Shown here: piece by piece, positions 16,943 through 25,698 of the stretch
How positions within the stretch are numbered: the stretch's first letter is position 1
Layout of the letters: each line of letters begins with the position of its first letter
Assembly (NCBI RefSeq): GCF_002753895.1
Contig: NZ_NJER01000001.1
Coordinates: forward strand, 248,001-312,000
Reading direction: 5' to 3'
Length of the DNA stretch: 64,000 bases
DNA from: Halobacteriovorax sp. JY17
GTDB taxonomy: Bacteria > Bdellovibrionota > Bacteriovoracia > Bacteriovoracales > Bacteriovoracaceae
The notes under the pieces: model-generated
Seen by the model: only the letters and a program-made list of their open reading frames with translations
Databases searched by the model: none
What the model was told of the DNA's origin: nothing
Translations under genes and position numbers: made by a program

Positions 16943-18547
16943 ATGAAATTATACTTAGTCCTTATATTTACAGCAATCTCCATGGCCTTTGCTACAGGCT
17001 ATGTGTCTCTACTTTTAAAAGGGACTTATACTTCAACACCTGAAGACGAAGAAAATATCACTAGATTGAAATTAAATTTTCAAAAGTCAGTTGCACCAAA
17101 ATCAATCATTAACTTTAATTCTCTCTATTATTCCCCAGAGCAATTTCAACTTATCGATCCTATTTATACTCTGCCTGAGCCTGGCTCAGATAAGAGTGTT
17201 CAGTATTTTTCAAGTCGTGGGTGTTTTACAGGCCTGAAGTCTCTTCTAAGCCGTATGAATTTTGAGAAAGTTTGGGTTTGGGAAGAGTACCGCTGCGGAA
17301 AAATAACTAATATCAATGACAGCTTCTTTAGAGAAGCCCCTTATATGCATCCGAGTGGAAAGAGTTATGCTTATCTGGCCTATCTCTTAAATAAGAATCA
17401 TAAGAATAATCGAGATTGGGTTCTAAGCAATCTTCCATACTTTCATGTTACAGAACTTTCGCTGATCACTAAATCAATAGGTGATCTTGGTGGAAAGTTT
17501 GCGATGCTAGCAAAACTTGATACAGATTCCCTTCGAAAAGTTTCAAGAGGGAGAGGAACAATTCTGACTGAAGATTTCCTCCTCGCAAGAATCACTTACC
17601 CCTCTTTCTTTTCTATTTTAGAGTATAGGTTTTATTCAAGAGACGATCTTGAAAGTTTTCTAAAAGACTCACCTTACTTTCTTCATAATCATAGGTTTGG
17701 AAGAAGTTGTTTTTATCAGGATGGGCAGCTTTGTTGGGAGTACAGAGTCGGTCATATTCTCACTATTGCCAATAAGGGAACGATTATTTTCTTATTTGGT
17801 TTAGTTCTCATTTGTGTGATTGTTGTAAGACTCTTAATTATTAGGTTGCAAAATCAAAAGCATGAGGATGAGAAGAGACGGCTTGCTCTAAGAGTGCTTG
17901 GACATGAATTTAGAACGCCAATTACTAGTATGCTACTCCTTATGGAGAAGCTGAATAAGAAATATGACTCTATGGAAGATGAAGTTCAAGAAACATTTCT
18001 TCGGATGTCTAATGAAGTTTATCGACTCCAGAGACTAACTGAAACATCTAGACACTACTTAAAGGCAAATAAAGGGAAGAAGCTAATTCATTTAAACTGC
18101 GAAGAAGTTGGATCAATGAATGAGTTTCTCTATGAAATAGCCCTTCCTTTCATTGATGAACACGGCGATGATATGGTTTTAAATTTGCCGGTGGAAGATA
18201 AGAGTTTTAATTTAGATTCTTATTGGACACAAATTGTCTTAAAGAATTTAATTGGTAATGCTTTCTTTCATGGAAAGGCTCCAGTTGAAGTTAGAGTTGA
18301 ATATATTAAAGATGCTGTAGAAGTTTGTGTCATTGATAACGGAGAATGTCAGTTTCATTCCTTCGACGAAATGTCAGAAGAATTTGCTAAAGGAAATAAG
18401 AGTTCAGGGACTGGGCTTGGATTAAATATTGTAAAACAAGTTGTTAAAGAAATGGGGGGAGAGATTAGCTTCTTTTCAAATCCTACAACTTTCCGTGTTG
18501 TCTTAAAGAAGAGACGTCCTCAAAAGGAAAAGGTGAATCATGAGTAA
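16943..18547 (+). CDS. Sensor histidine kinase with large periplasmic domain
   Basis: A 534-residue two-component kinase. Membrane helices at about 4-25 and 278-300 bracket a periplasmic domain of some 250 residues with four cysteines (SRGCFTG, EYRCGK, GRSCFYQ, QLCWEY). The dimerisation domain has the phosphoacceptor His321 (LGHEFRTPITS), and the ATPase domain has LKNLIGNAFFHG, VIDNGE and SSGTGLGLNIV. The sensor segment EAPYMHPSGKSYAYLAYL reminds me of DUF3404/VxrA-type sensors, but I am not sure of this. The 3' end overlaps the response regulator by 8 bases, so they form a cognate pair. Confidence 0.9.
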   Translation: MKLYLVLIFTAISMAFATGYVSLLLKGTYTSTPEDEENITRLKLNFQKSVAPKSIINFNSLYYSPEQFQLIDPIYTLPEPGSDKSVQYFSSRGCFTGLKSLLSRMNFEKVWVWEEYRCGKITNINDSFFREAPYMHPSGKSYAYLAYLLNKNHKNNRDWVLSNLPYFHVTELSLITKSIGDLGGKFAMLAKLDTDSLRKVSRGRGTILTEDFLLARITYPSFFSILEYRFYSRDDLESFLKDSPYFLHNHRFGRSCFYQDGQLCWEYRVGHILTIANKGTIIFLFGLVLICVIVVRLLIIRLQNQKHEDEKRRLALRVLGHEFRTPITSMLLLMEKLNKKYDSMEDEVQETFLRMSNEVYRLQRLTETSRHYLKANKGKKLIHLNCEEVGSMNEFLYEIALPFIDEHGDDMVLNLPVEDKSFNLDSYWTQIVLKNLIGNAFFHGKAPVEVRVEYIKDAVEVCVIDNGECQFHSFDEMSEEFAKGNKSSGTGLGLNIVKQVVKEMGGEISFFSNPTTFRVVLKKRRPQKEKVNHE

Positions 18548-19214
18548 AGTTTTACTAGTTGAAGATGATGATAGTTTAGGGTCTTCTCTTCAGAGTTATT
18601 TAACAGGAGAGGGACACGAAGTTGTGTGGGCCCAATCTCTTACAATGGCGAGAGAGCTTAAGGGCGACGAAGAAATTATTATTCTCGATTGGATGCTACC
18701 AGATGGTCAGGGAGTAGATTTCTTAAAAGAGCTAAGAGAAGCAGAAGTAAGTAAGCCTGTGATTATGCTAACTGCTAGAACTGATTTAATCGATAAAGTT
18801 ATTGGCCTTGAAGCTGGTGCAAATGATTATATGACAAAGCCATTTGAGCCAAGAGAGTTGATAGCTAGAATTCGTGTGCAATTAAGAGATCATCACAAGA
18901 AAGATCACGACTCAAATGATGGCATAATGACACGAGGAGAGCTTGTTATTAATCAAAATGAACGTGAGATTCGTTGGCACGACGAAGTTATAGAATTTAC
19001 AAAAATGGAATTTGATTTTCTCTCTCTGCTTGCTGAGAGTCCAAATAGGGCCTTCTCTAGAGAGGAAATTTTAAATAAAGTTTGGGGTTATGAGAATTAC
19101 CCATCAACTCGAACAGTTGATACTCACGTTCTTCAAATTAGACAGAAGTTAAGCGATGAGCTTATTGAAACTGTTAGAGGTATTGGATACCGCTTTAGGT
19201 TTAATGACAATTAA
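18540..19214 (+). CDS. OmpR/PhoB-family response regulator
   Basis: A 224-residue response regulator. The receiver domain has the acidic pair Asp9/Asp10, the phosphoacceptor Asp50 (IIILDWMLPDG), Thr in MLTART and Lys in MTKPFEP. The C-terminal winged-helix domain contains FTKMEFDFLSLLAESPNRAFSREEILNKVWG and the usual RTVDTHVLQIRQKL recognition helix. It is translated from the same mRNA as the upstream kinase. Its targets are not known; the DsbA-like lipoprotein gene 73 bases downstream has its own upstream elements but could be among them. Confidence 0.93.
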   Translation: MSKVLLVEDDDSLGSSLQSYLTGEGHEVVWAQSLTMARELKGDEEIIILDWMLPDGQGVDFLKELREAEVSKPVIMLTARTDLIDKVIGLEAGANDYMTKPFEPRELIARIRVQLRDHHKKDHDSNDGIMTRGELVINQNEREIRWHDEVIEFTKMEFDFLSLLAESPNRAFSREEILNKVWGYENYPSTRTVDTHVLQIRQKLSDELIETVRGIGYRFRFNDN

Positions 19215-19232
19215 CTGAGAATTTACATCAAT

Positions 19233-19279
19233 TTGACATAACAAAAATTTCCTGTGGTTTAATAAATCTAAGCCACAGG
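19233..19279 (+). promoter_or_regulatory. TTGACA element and hairpin before the DsbA-like gene
   Basis: A perfect TTGACA (19233-19238) is followed at 19 bases by TTTAAT, an imperfect promoter. CCTGTGG (19251-19257) and CCACAGG (19273-19279) form a 7-bp stem with a 15-base loop whose right arm overlaps the ribosome-binding site AGGGGA of the next gene. It could be a weak terminator for the kinase/regulator operon, an operator, or a translation control hairpin. Confidence 0.35.
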
Positions 19280-19287
19280 GGAAAACT

Positions 19288-20079
19288 ATGAAAAAACAAT
19301 TAATACTTTTAACTCCACTCCTTCTCTTTGCCTCGTGTACAACACAAGAGAGATTCGAAGCAAGACTTGAGAAAACTCTTGTGGATAAGCCTGAAATACT
19401 CACTCGTATCATTGAAAAAAATCCAGATCAATTTGTTATAGCTTTTCAAAATGCCGTCAAGCAAGGGCAGCAGAAAATTGTAGAGCAAAGAAAATTAGAT
19501 GAAGAAATTCAGCTAAAAAAGGCCCTCGATAATCCATTTAGACCTACTATTCGAAAAGATGAACTTATTCGAGGAACGAAAGGAGCTCCGATTACGATTG
19601 TTGAATACAGTGATTTTGAGTGTCCATATTGCTCTAGAGGGTTTACTACTGTTAAAGCATTGTTAAAGAAGTACGATGGGAAAATTCAATTTATTTATAA
19701 ACATCTTCCTCTAAGTTTTCATCAAAATGCATTAGCCGCATCTAAGTACTACGAAGCGATAAGACTTCAAAGTGAGGATATGGCCGTTCGTTTTCATGAT
19801 TCCTTATTCACAAATCAAAGTAAGTTAAAGAGCGGGGAAAAGTTCTTAAAGTCCTTAAGCAAGAAACTTGGGGCAGATATGACAAGGTTAAGTAGAGATC
19901 TAGATTCTGAAGCTGTTAAGCTTAGAATTGCAGAGGATCTTGCTGAGGCTTCTCGATTTGGAATGGAGGGGACTCCTGGTTTTCTCCTCAATGGAGTTCC
20001 AATTCGAGGAGCCTATCCTGTTGAGCATTTTGATTCAATAATTTCAAAGTTGATAAAAAAAGGAAGCTTGAAGATATAG
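19288..20079 (+). CDS. DsbA-like thioredoxin-fold lipoprotein
   Basis: A 263-residue lipoprotein with a signal peptide ending LLFASC17. A charged helical region (20-85) leads to a DsbA-type thioredoxin domain with the active site Cys112-Pro-Tyr-Cys115 in SDFECPYCSRG and a cis-proline in EGTPGFLLNG. Proteins of this Thioredoxin_4 layout make or reshuffle disulphides in the periplasm. The CPYC dipeptide is more like DsbG/thiol reductase centres than DsbA's CPHC. It follows a two-component operon on the same strand. Confidence 0.85.
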   Translation: MKKQLILLTPLLLFASCTTQERFEARLEKTLVDKPEILTRIIEKNPDQFVIAFQNAVKQGQQKIVEQRKLDEEIQLKKALDNPFRPTIRKDELIRGTKGAPITIVEYSDFECPYCSRGFTTVKALLKKYDGKIQFIYKHLPLSFHQNALAASKYYEAIRLQSEDMAVRFHDSLFTNQSKLKSGEKFLKSLSKKLGADMTRLSRDLDSEAVKLRIAEDLAEASRFGMEGTPGFLLNGVPIRGAYPVEHFDSIISKLIKKGSLKI

Positions 20080-20105
20080 TGTCCGAATACAGAAGTACTC
20101 GGACA
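20080..20105. terminator. Probable bidirectional terminator
   Basis: TGTCCGA (20080-20086) and TCGGACA (20099-20105) form a 7-bp stem, extended by a few more pairs after one mismatch, right between two convergent stop codons. The T-run after it is weak (TAGCATTTAATT). Confidence 0.45.
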
Positions 20106-20115
20106 TAGCATTTAA

Positions 20116-21159
20116 TTAGAAGTCGCTAACTAGGTCAACAAGTTCAGGGTAATCCACGAATGGATTTCTATTGTGTTGAACAGAGAAGACTTCATCATTT
20201 CTCTTTCTCTCTTCATCACTTACTGGGTCTAGCTTGTGCCACTCTCTTAGAACATTCTCTTGCTCAGTATCAATATTCATAACTTCAGGCTTCTTATAAT
20301 TGAAGTATCTAGCAGACATGTAGAACATTGCTCTAGCAATATCACCTTTTACCTCATCAGGGGCCTCTATGTAGTTCTTGTTATTCTTTGTAAAAACAAG
20401 AGCGTCAGATGTGTCGCAGTACTGCGAGAAATCATTTGTAATGGTTGCATCTGGTGTTACATTTCCAAATGGATAATTCCATCTCTCTTGATTTGTCTTA
20501 ACAAAAGAAGGTGAGAGGTTATGAAGATCAGAAAGCTTTAAATTGTAGAAGTCAGAGTCTTTCACTTCTTCAAATTTACTTCTTGGCCAAATATGTTCAG
20601 CGTTGATTGTATTGTAGTCAGGTCTCTTCATCACGCCAATCGAGTACTGTGGATTCGCCAGATCATTTGTTGTAAAAACTTTTTGGCAGTAAAGAGTATC
20701 AAGAGCGTATTCTCCAGCATCATTTTTAAAGAGATGAATTTTTCCGTAGAGATATGTTCTCGCTCTTTGATAGTCTCTATAAGTATCAAAGTCATGTGAG
20801 TAGCAGCTCTCTGATTCTGGAGCATTATTTGGACATCTGTCAGTAGTATCTCTTTTTCCCTGAACTCTTGTGTGTTCCCACTTTAGAACCTTATTTAATT
20901 CTGACTTTAGATTTTGTAGGTCTTTAGCCGTAATTGAAGATGGGTTTGAAAGTTTGGATAAGTACTTCGCGTGAATATTATCATTATAGTAATCAGATGG
21001 ATTATCATGAGCAGTGATTAAGATGACTTCCTTCAGATTTTGATTTCCTGTTTGGTTAAAAGTTCCTGAGTTTCCAGAATTTGGAGAGTCAAAGGTATGT
21101 TTATCTGCGCACGAACCTAATAGAGTGAGCGCTAAAATGAGTATGAGTGATTGTTTCAT
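20116..21159 (-). CDS. Endonuclease I-family lipoprotein (second paralogue)
   Basis: A 347-residue nuclease of the same family as the 7869-8717 gene, but made as a lipoprotein: the signal peptide ends LLGSC17-AD. A linker of about 45 residues rich in Ser/Asn/Gly follows. Catalytic motifs are NAEHIWPRSKF and SDLHNLSPSFVKTNQERWNYPFG, with the family C-terminus DPVSDEERKRNDEVFSVQHNRNPF. Compared with the first copy, the HH of TDLHHLYP is HN here. Membrane anchoring suggests action at the cell surface or in the periplasm. It is a single gene. Confidence 0.9.
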   Translation of the reverse strand: MKQSLILILALTLLGSCADKHTFDSPNSGNSGTFNQTGNQNLKEVILITAHDNPSDYYNDNIHAKYLSKLSNPSSITAKDLQNLKSELNKVLKWEHTRVQGKRDTTDRCPNNAPESESCYSHDFDTYRDYQRARTYLYGKIHLFKNDAGEYALDTLYCQKVFTTNDLANPQYSIGVMKRPDYNTINAEHIWPRSKFEEVKDSDFYNLKLSDLHNLSPSFVKTNQERWNYPFGNVTPDATITNDFSQYCDTSDALVFTKNNKNYIEAPDEVKGDIARAMFYMSARYFNYKKPEVMNIDTEQENVLREWHKLDPVSDEERKRNDEVFSVQHNRNPFVDYPELVDLVSDF

Positions 21160-21255
21160 TTCTTCCCCTAGAGTTTTTTGAAAAAGTAAAACACTTCATA
21201 TAAAGAGTCTAGGGAGCATGTAAGTGTTACCTAACAAGATTCTGTTAGAGTCGAG

Positions 21256-22581
21256 TTAGGCGATAGGAACAAGAGACGACTTAACTAGTCGAAACTTAAA
21301 GAAGAATACGCAGCTTAACCCTACTGACATTATGGTTAGACCAATGGCAAGTCCGGCCCAGAGTCCAGCAGCTTCCATTCCTTTAGCTGTGGCTAGCCAG
21401 TAGCCTATTGGAATTCCTACACACCAGTTAAAAATAAGTGAGAGTATCATCGGATGCTTAGTTTCCTCTAGTCCTCTTAATATTCCCCAAAGGGTCACCT
21501 GGATTCCATCTGGTATTTGAAAAAGTCCAACGTAGAGAAGAAGTCCAGCGCTATAGCTTATAAGTTCTGGATCATCAGTGGCAAATCTTACGAGAATATT
21601 TGGAAGGGATAAGTACATAATACATGTTCCAATCATAATGATTGCAACCATAATAATTGATGAAAGTGAGTAGCGAAGGATTCCTTGTTGATTTCCAGCC
21701 CCGTATTCTTTGCCGACTTTTACCGATGCAGCACTGGAGATGGCAAGTGGAATCATGAAGGTACAGCTTGCGAGGTTTATGACAATATTGTGAGAAGCTG
21801 AAGCAATAATAGACATCTTCCCAATGAGAACTGTTACCGCCGAGAACATGAGAACTTCACTTAGTGTTCCAAGTCCAATAGGAATTCCAAATTTATAAAT
21901 TCTTTTAAAGAGAATTTTATTAAAACTCCAATCTATTTCAAACTTTGATTTGGCGTAGAAGAATAATGCCACAAACATTAGTGTTCTTGAAATCAGTGTT
22001 GCTAGAGCAGCTCCTTTGATTCCCATTTCTGGTAAGCCAAATTCACCAAAGATAAAAATATAGTTCATGAGAATATTAACAACATTAAAAAAGAGAATGA
22101 GAAAGTTTGAGAAAATATTTTTGTCCCACGCTTGAAGATATTCCTTAGAGATTTGAAAGAGAATTGCAGGAATAACACTTGGTCCAGCAATTAAGATATA
22201 GTCCATAATCAGCGGAGAAATATTTGGGTTGAAGTTAAATACTGGGAGGGCAAGTATAAGTCCTCCGATAGCGCAGAGAACGACTACGCTTATTGCAAGC
22301 ATTAAGTAGTGTGCATTTGCAAAGAGGGAGTTGTCTTTTTCTTTCTTTCCTCTAAATTGACTTGAGAGAGGGCCTACTGCGAAAGTTATTCCAAGTCCAA
22401 ACATGAGTAGAGGAGCAAGGAGTCCGTTGGCCACCCCAAGGGCCGCCACTACATCATTAGAGTAGCGCCCAGCAACCACAATATCTCCAATTCCAAACAG
22501 CATTTGACCAATTTGTCCTGCTATTAAGGGAATAGAGAAGATGAAAATCTCTTTTATAGTTGCGAAGTAGCTCTTTTTCAT
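21256..22581 (-). CDS. MATE-family multidrug efflux transporter
   Basis: A 441-residue inner-membrane protein with twelve predicted helices in two similar halves. The N-terminal half has IFSIPLIAGQIGQMLFGIGDIVVAGRYS, the MATE signature, and the second half restarts with FGIPIGLGTLSEVLMFSAVTVLIG. Members export cationic drugs and metabolites using Na+ or H+ gradients. The length is typical. It is transcribed divergently from the MMPL-type exporter, with 104 bases between them. No clear ribosome-binding site precedes the ATG. Confidence 0.93.
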   Translation of the reverse strand: MKKSYFATIKEIFIFSIPLIAGQIGQMLFGIGDIVVAGRYSNDVVAALGVANGLLAPLLMFGLGITFAVGPLSSQFRGKKEKDNSLFANAHYLMLAISVVVLCAIGGLILALPVFNFNPNISPLIMDYILIAGPSVIPAILFQISKEYLQAWDKNIFSNFLILFFNVVNILMNYIFIFGEFGLPEMGIKGAALATLISRTLMFVALFFYAKSKFEIDWSFNKILFKRIYKFGIPIGLGTLSEVLMFSAVTVLIGKMSIIASASHNIVINLASCTFMIPLAISSAASVKVGKEYGAGNQQGILRYSLSSIIMVAIIMIGTCIMYLSLPNILVRFATDDPELISYSAGLLLYVGLFQIPDGIQVTLWGILRGLEETKHPMILSLIFNWCVGIPIGYWLATAKGMEAAGLWAGLAIGLTIMSVGLSCVFFFKFRLVKSSLVPIA

Positions 22582-22685
22582 GAAAATCGTTTATCAGTAG
22601 AGTTGTTATTATGCAATCAATAGAAGATAATTGTGTAAAACAACAATCTCATTGATTTAACTAACTATAAATATAGAGTAAAAAA

Positions 22686-24974
22686 GTGAATAATCAAATA
22701 AGAAATAGACTTGTCGACTTCGCTGTCCTTCATAAATATAAGTGTCTAACCATTGCTTTAATTATCTTCTTATCTGGACTTCCATTTCTTTCAAATACGG
22801 CAATGGATTTCTCTGCTAAAGTTTGGTTTGCCAGCCATGATCCAAATATAAAAACCTTAGAAACGTTTGAGAAGACTTTTGGAAATGATGAAGCAGCAAC
22901 ATTAATTATTGAATCAGAGAGTGATATATTTAACCCAAAATTCATGAATATGCTGAGTGACCTTACTGAGAAAATGTGGAAGGTCCCCGAGGTCATGAGG
23001 GTTCATTCTTTAACCAACTTCTATTGGACGAGATCATTTGAAGATGAAATTCTTACTGAGGAATTTCTATACTCTGAAAAAATAAATGATCCAATATATC
23101 TCACGAAAAAAAGAGAAGAGGCCTTAGCTCATAAAGTTATTCCTGGTTACTATGTAAGCGAAGATGGAAAGAGCGCCTCTATATATGCCTATATTTCTCA
23201 CAATCCTGATCAGCACCCTGATTATGCGAAAATAACACAAGGCTTGAAAGAAGTTACAAAGGATTATGATAACGAGGCTGGAATTACGTTTCACTATATG
23301 GGGCAGCCCCCGCTATCGGATAGGTTTCAAAAAGTTTCATTTGATGACCTTTTTACGATGTCTCCGCTGCTTATGCTTCTTGTTATTGTCTACCTCGTTT
23401 TCTGCTTTAGAACTTTTATAGGTGTTTTAATTCCAACAGTCGTAATTATCCTCTCTTTGGTGTCGACTACTTGTTTAATAGGAGTTTTTGGCTACACAGT
23501 TAATAGTTTAACTTTCGTTCTTCCTTCAATTCTGATTGCCATTTCGGTGGCAGACTCTGTTCACTTAATGGCCGCCTTCTATGATGAATTTGCTAAAACA
23601 GGGGATCGCTTTCACTCATGTACTCACTCTCTTCGAAAGAATTTATGGCCAATTTTCTTGACGACTTTTTCTACGATGATTGGTTTCTTCTCTCTTTATT
23701 CAAGTGATATAAAACCTGTTGCAGACTTGGGAGTTCTTGCGGGAATTGGAACTGCACTTGCTTTTCTCTACACTTATTTAATTACTATTCCTTTCTTATT
23801 AATTTTTAATAAGAATAAAACGAAAGAGAGCTTGAATGCGAAAGCTCTTCCTGAAAATGCTGTTAGAGCGTATCTAAACTTTGTACGAAAATATAGACTG
23901 TTTATAATTGTAGGGTGTTGTCTTATTTCTGGGACATTTACTTACCTTGCCGCAATGAATGAAATTAATTCTGACCCCTATACATACTTCTCAAAAGATG
24001 ACCCCATTTCTAAAGGGAATAGATTTGTTTTAAACACCTATGGTGGAGTGGGAGGTCCTGAACTGATTGTCGATTCTGGAGTTCCTGGAGGGATAACAAG
24101 CCCTGAATTTCTCTATAAAGTAGAGGAGTTTCAAGATTGGTTAGAAGAGAAGGAATATGTAAATAAGACGGTTAGCATAACTAATATCGTTAAAGAGATG
24201 AATCAATCATTGAATGAAGGGAAGAAAGAGTTCTTTAGGATTCCTGAGAAGAAAGATCTCATTGCTCAAGAATTATTTATGTATACCATGTCTCTCCCCG
24301 TGGGAATGGATTTGAATAATAGAATGGATCTTGCTCAACAAAAACTTCGATTATCTATTCTCTGGTCACTGCAGACTTCAAAGGACTCTTTAAAAGGAGT
24401 TGAAGACTATGAGAAGAAAGCAAAAGAGATAGGACTCAATGTAAAGACTACAGGAAAGCCAATTCTCTTTCATAGAATGAATAGCTATGTTGTCTACACA
24501 TTCTTTACTTCAATTGCCATGGCGCTACTGCTTATTACTGGCATAATGATTTTTATCTTTAAGGATATTAGACTCGGACTTCTAAGTTTAATTCCAAATG
24601 TGTTGCCTATCATTTTTGGAGCGGGAGCTTTGACCTTACTTAGTAAGCCCATAGATATTGGCTGTGCAATCGTAGCTAGCGTGACTCTTGGAATCGCAGT
24701 TGATGATACGATACATTTTTTGAGCCACTATAATCTTCTTAGAAGAAATGGAATGAATGTCTACGACTCTATGGTAAAGGTTTTTACATCGACGGGGCTG
24801 GCCTTAATTGTGACAACGGTTATTCTCGTTTCTTGCTTTGGACTTTTTATGTTCGCAAACCTTACTCCTAATATAAATTTTGGAATCCTTTGCGCCCTTG
24901 TTCTAAGTATTGCTCTGGTATGTGATCTCTTACTTCTGCCAGCAATAATTTTTTGCTTTAAAGACCAAGAGTAG
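22686..24974 (+). CDS. RND/MMPL-superfamily exporter
   Basis: A 762-residue membrane protein with GTG start and the MMPL/HAE3 layout: one N-terminal helix, a periplasmic loop (about 45-215), five or six helices, and the same again. The signature ISVADSVHLMAAFYDEF in the first half is mirrored by GIAVDDTIHFLSHYNLL in the second, the RND helix-4 motif whose acidic residues carry protons. Relatives export lipids, hopanoids or fatty acids. No membrane-fusion or outer-membrane partner lies next to it. Its last 17 bases overlap the convergent PilZ gene. Confidence 0.9.
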   Translation: MNNQIRNRLVDFAVLHKYKCLTIALIIFLSGLPFLSNTAMDFSAKVWFASHDPNIKTLETFEKTFGNDEAATLIIESESDIFNPKFMNMLSDLTEKMWKVPEVMRVHSLTNFYWTRSFEDEILTEEFLYSEKINDPIYLTKKREEALAHKVIPGYYVSEDGKSASIYAYISHNPDQHPDYAKITQGLKEVTKDYDNEAGITFHYMGQPPLSDRFQKVSFDDLFTMSPLLMLLVIVYLVFCFRTFIGVLIPTVVIILSLVSTTCLIGVFGYTVNSLTFVLPSILIAISVADSVHLMAAFYDEFAKTGDRFHSCTHSLRKNLWPIFLTTFSTMIGFFSLYSSDIKPVADLGVLAGIGTALAFLYTYLITIPFLLIFNKNKTKESLNAKALPENAVRAYLNFVRKYRLFIIVGCCLISGTFTYLAAMNEINSDPYTYFSKDDPISKGNRFVLNTYGGVGGPELIVDSGVPGGITSPEFLYKVEEFQDWLEEKEYVNKTVSITNIVKEMNQSLNEGKKEFFRIPEKKDLIAQELFMYTMSLPVGMDLNNRMDLAQQKLRLSILWSLQTSKDSLKGVEDYEKKAKEIGLNVKTTGKPILFHRMNSYVVYTFFTSIAMALLLITGIMIFIFKDIRLGLLSLIPNVLPIIFGAGALTLLSKPIDIGCAIVASVTLGIAVDDTIHFLSHYNLLRRNGMNVYDSMVKVFTSTGLALIVTTVILVSCFGLFMFANLTPNINFGILCALVLSIALVCDLLLLPAIIFCFKDQE

Positions 24975-25695
24975 GATTATTTAAAATTCTACTCAAGTGA
25001 AACTTCTCAATGAATGAGATGCTTTTAAAGTGTAGTCCAATGCCAGAAGGGTAATTTCCTTTGGCATTTGCTTTTCTCACAACAGAGGCCTGGCAGTGAA
25101 ATTCAACATCATCCTTATCTCCAATAAGTATTTTAACTTCTTTACCTAATTCTAATTCTCTTTCTAACTCTTGATTTGCTCCGTTGACTGTTGAAATAAA
25201 TGTTCCAGTTTTAGAGAGATCAAAAGTATGAGCGAGAACACATTGGTTATCATCTAGCACAACCCAAATAGGTAGAGTCTTTTGAAATCTCTTTGGTATA
25301 AGCCACCATCGCTTCTCTTGGTTCTTCATTGTAAAACGTACACTCTTATTAAACATAAAGAGTATGGCGATGGCCGTGCAAATTAGAGAGGCTACAACTG
25401 GTGTATACCACTGAGTGTGTAGAGCATACTTAAAAACAAAGTAATTATTAATATGAATGGCCATAAGGAGAGGGACGATAGAATAGCCTAGGAGCTTATG
25501 CCCATTAATAGTGAGAACCATCGTAGATAAACATGCGAGAATAACAAACCAATTGAAAATAGTAATTTGGTTTAAAAGAATACTATAGTTAATTGCAGTC
25601 ACATCACTTTGCAAAAGAATTTGTAGTGGAATCGATACGACTATTCCTACTAGGACAATACAAGTCATAATTAGAAGTCTAGGACGCTCTCTCAT
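24958..25695 (-). CDS. Membrane protein with C-terminal PilZ domain
   Basis: A 245-residue protein with about five N-terminal membrane helices (10-120) and a cytoplasmic PilZ domain (about 130-240). The PilZ signature appears as FDLSKTGTFIST (the D/N-x-S-x-x-G motif) after a basic stretch EKRWWLIPKRFQK; the usual RxxxR pair is not clean, so cyclic-di-GMP affinity is uncertain. The closing CQASVVRKANAKG-YPSGIGLHF strand pair is typical. It lies 3 bases downstream of the lytic transglycosylase gene. Confidence 0.8.
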   Translation of the reverse strand: MRERPRLLIMTCIVLVGIVVSIPLQILLQSDVTAINYSILLNQITIFNWFVILACLSTMVLTINGHKLLGYSIVPLLMAIHINNYFVFKYALHTQWYTPVVASLICTAIAILFMFNKSVRFTMKNQEKRWWLIPKRFQKTLPIWVVLDDNQCVLAHTFDLSKTGTFISTVNGANQELERELELGKEVKILIGDKDDVEFHCQASVVRKANAKGNYPSGIGLHFKSISFIEKFHLSRILNNPTLGL

Positions 25696-25698
25696 TTC

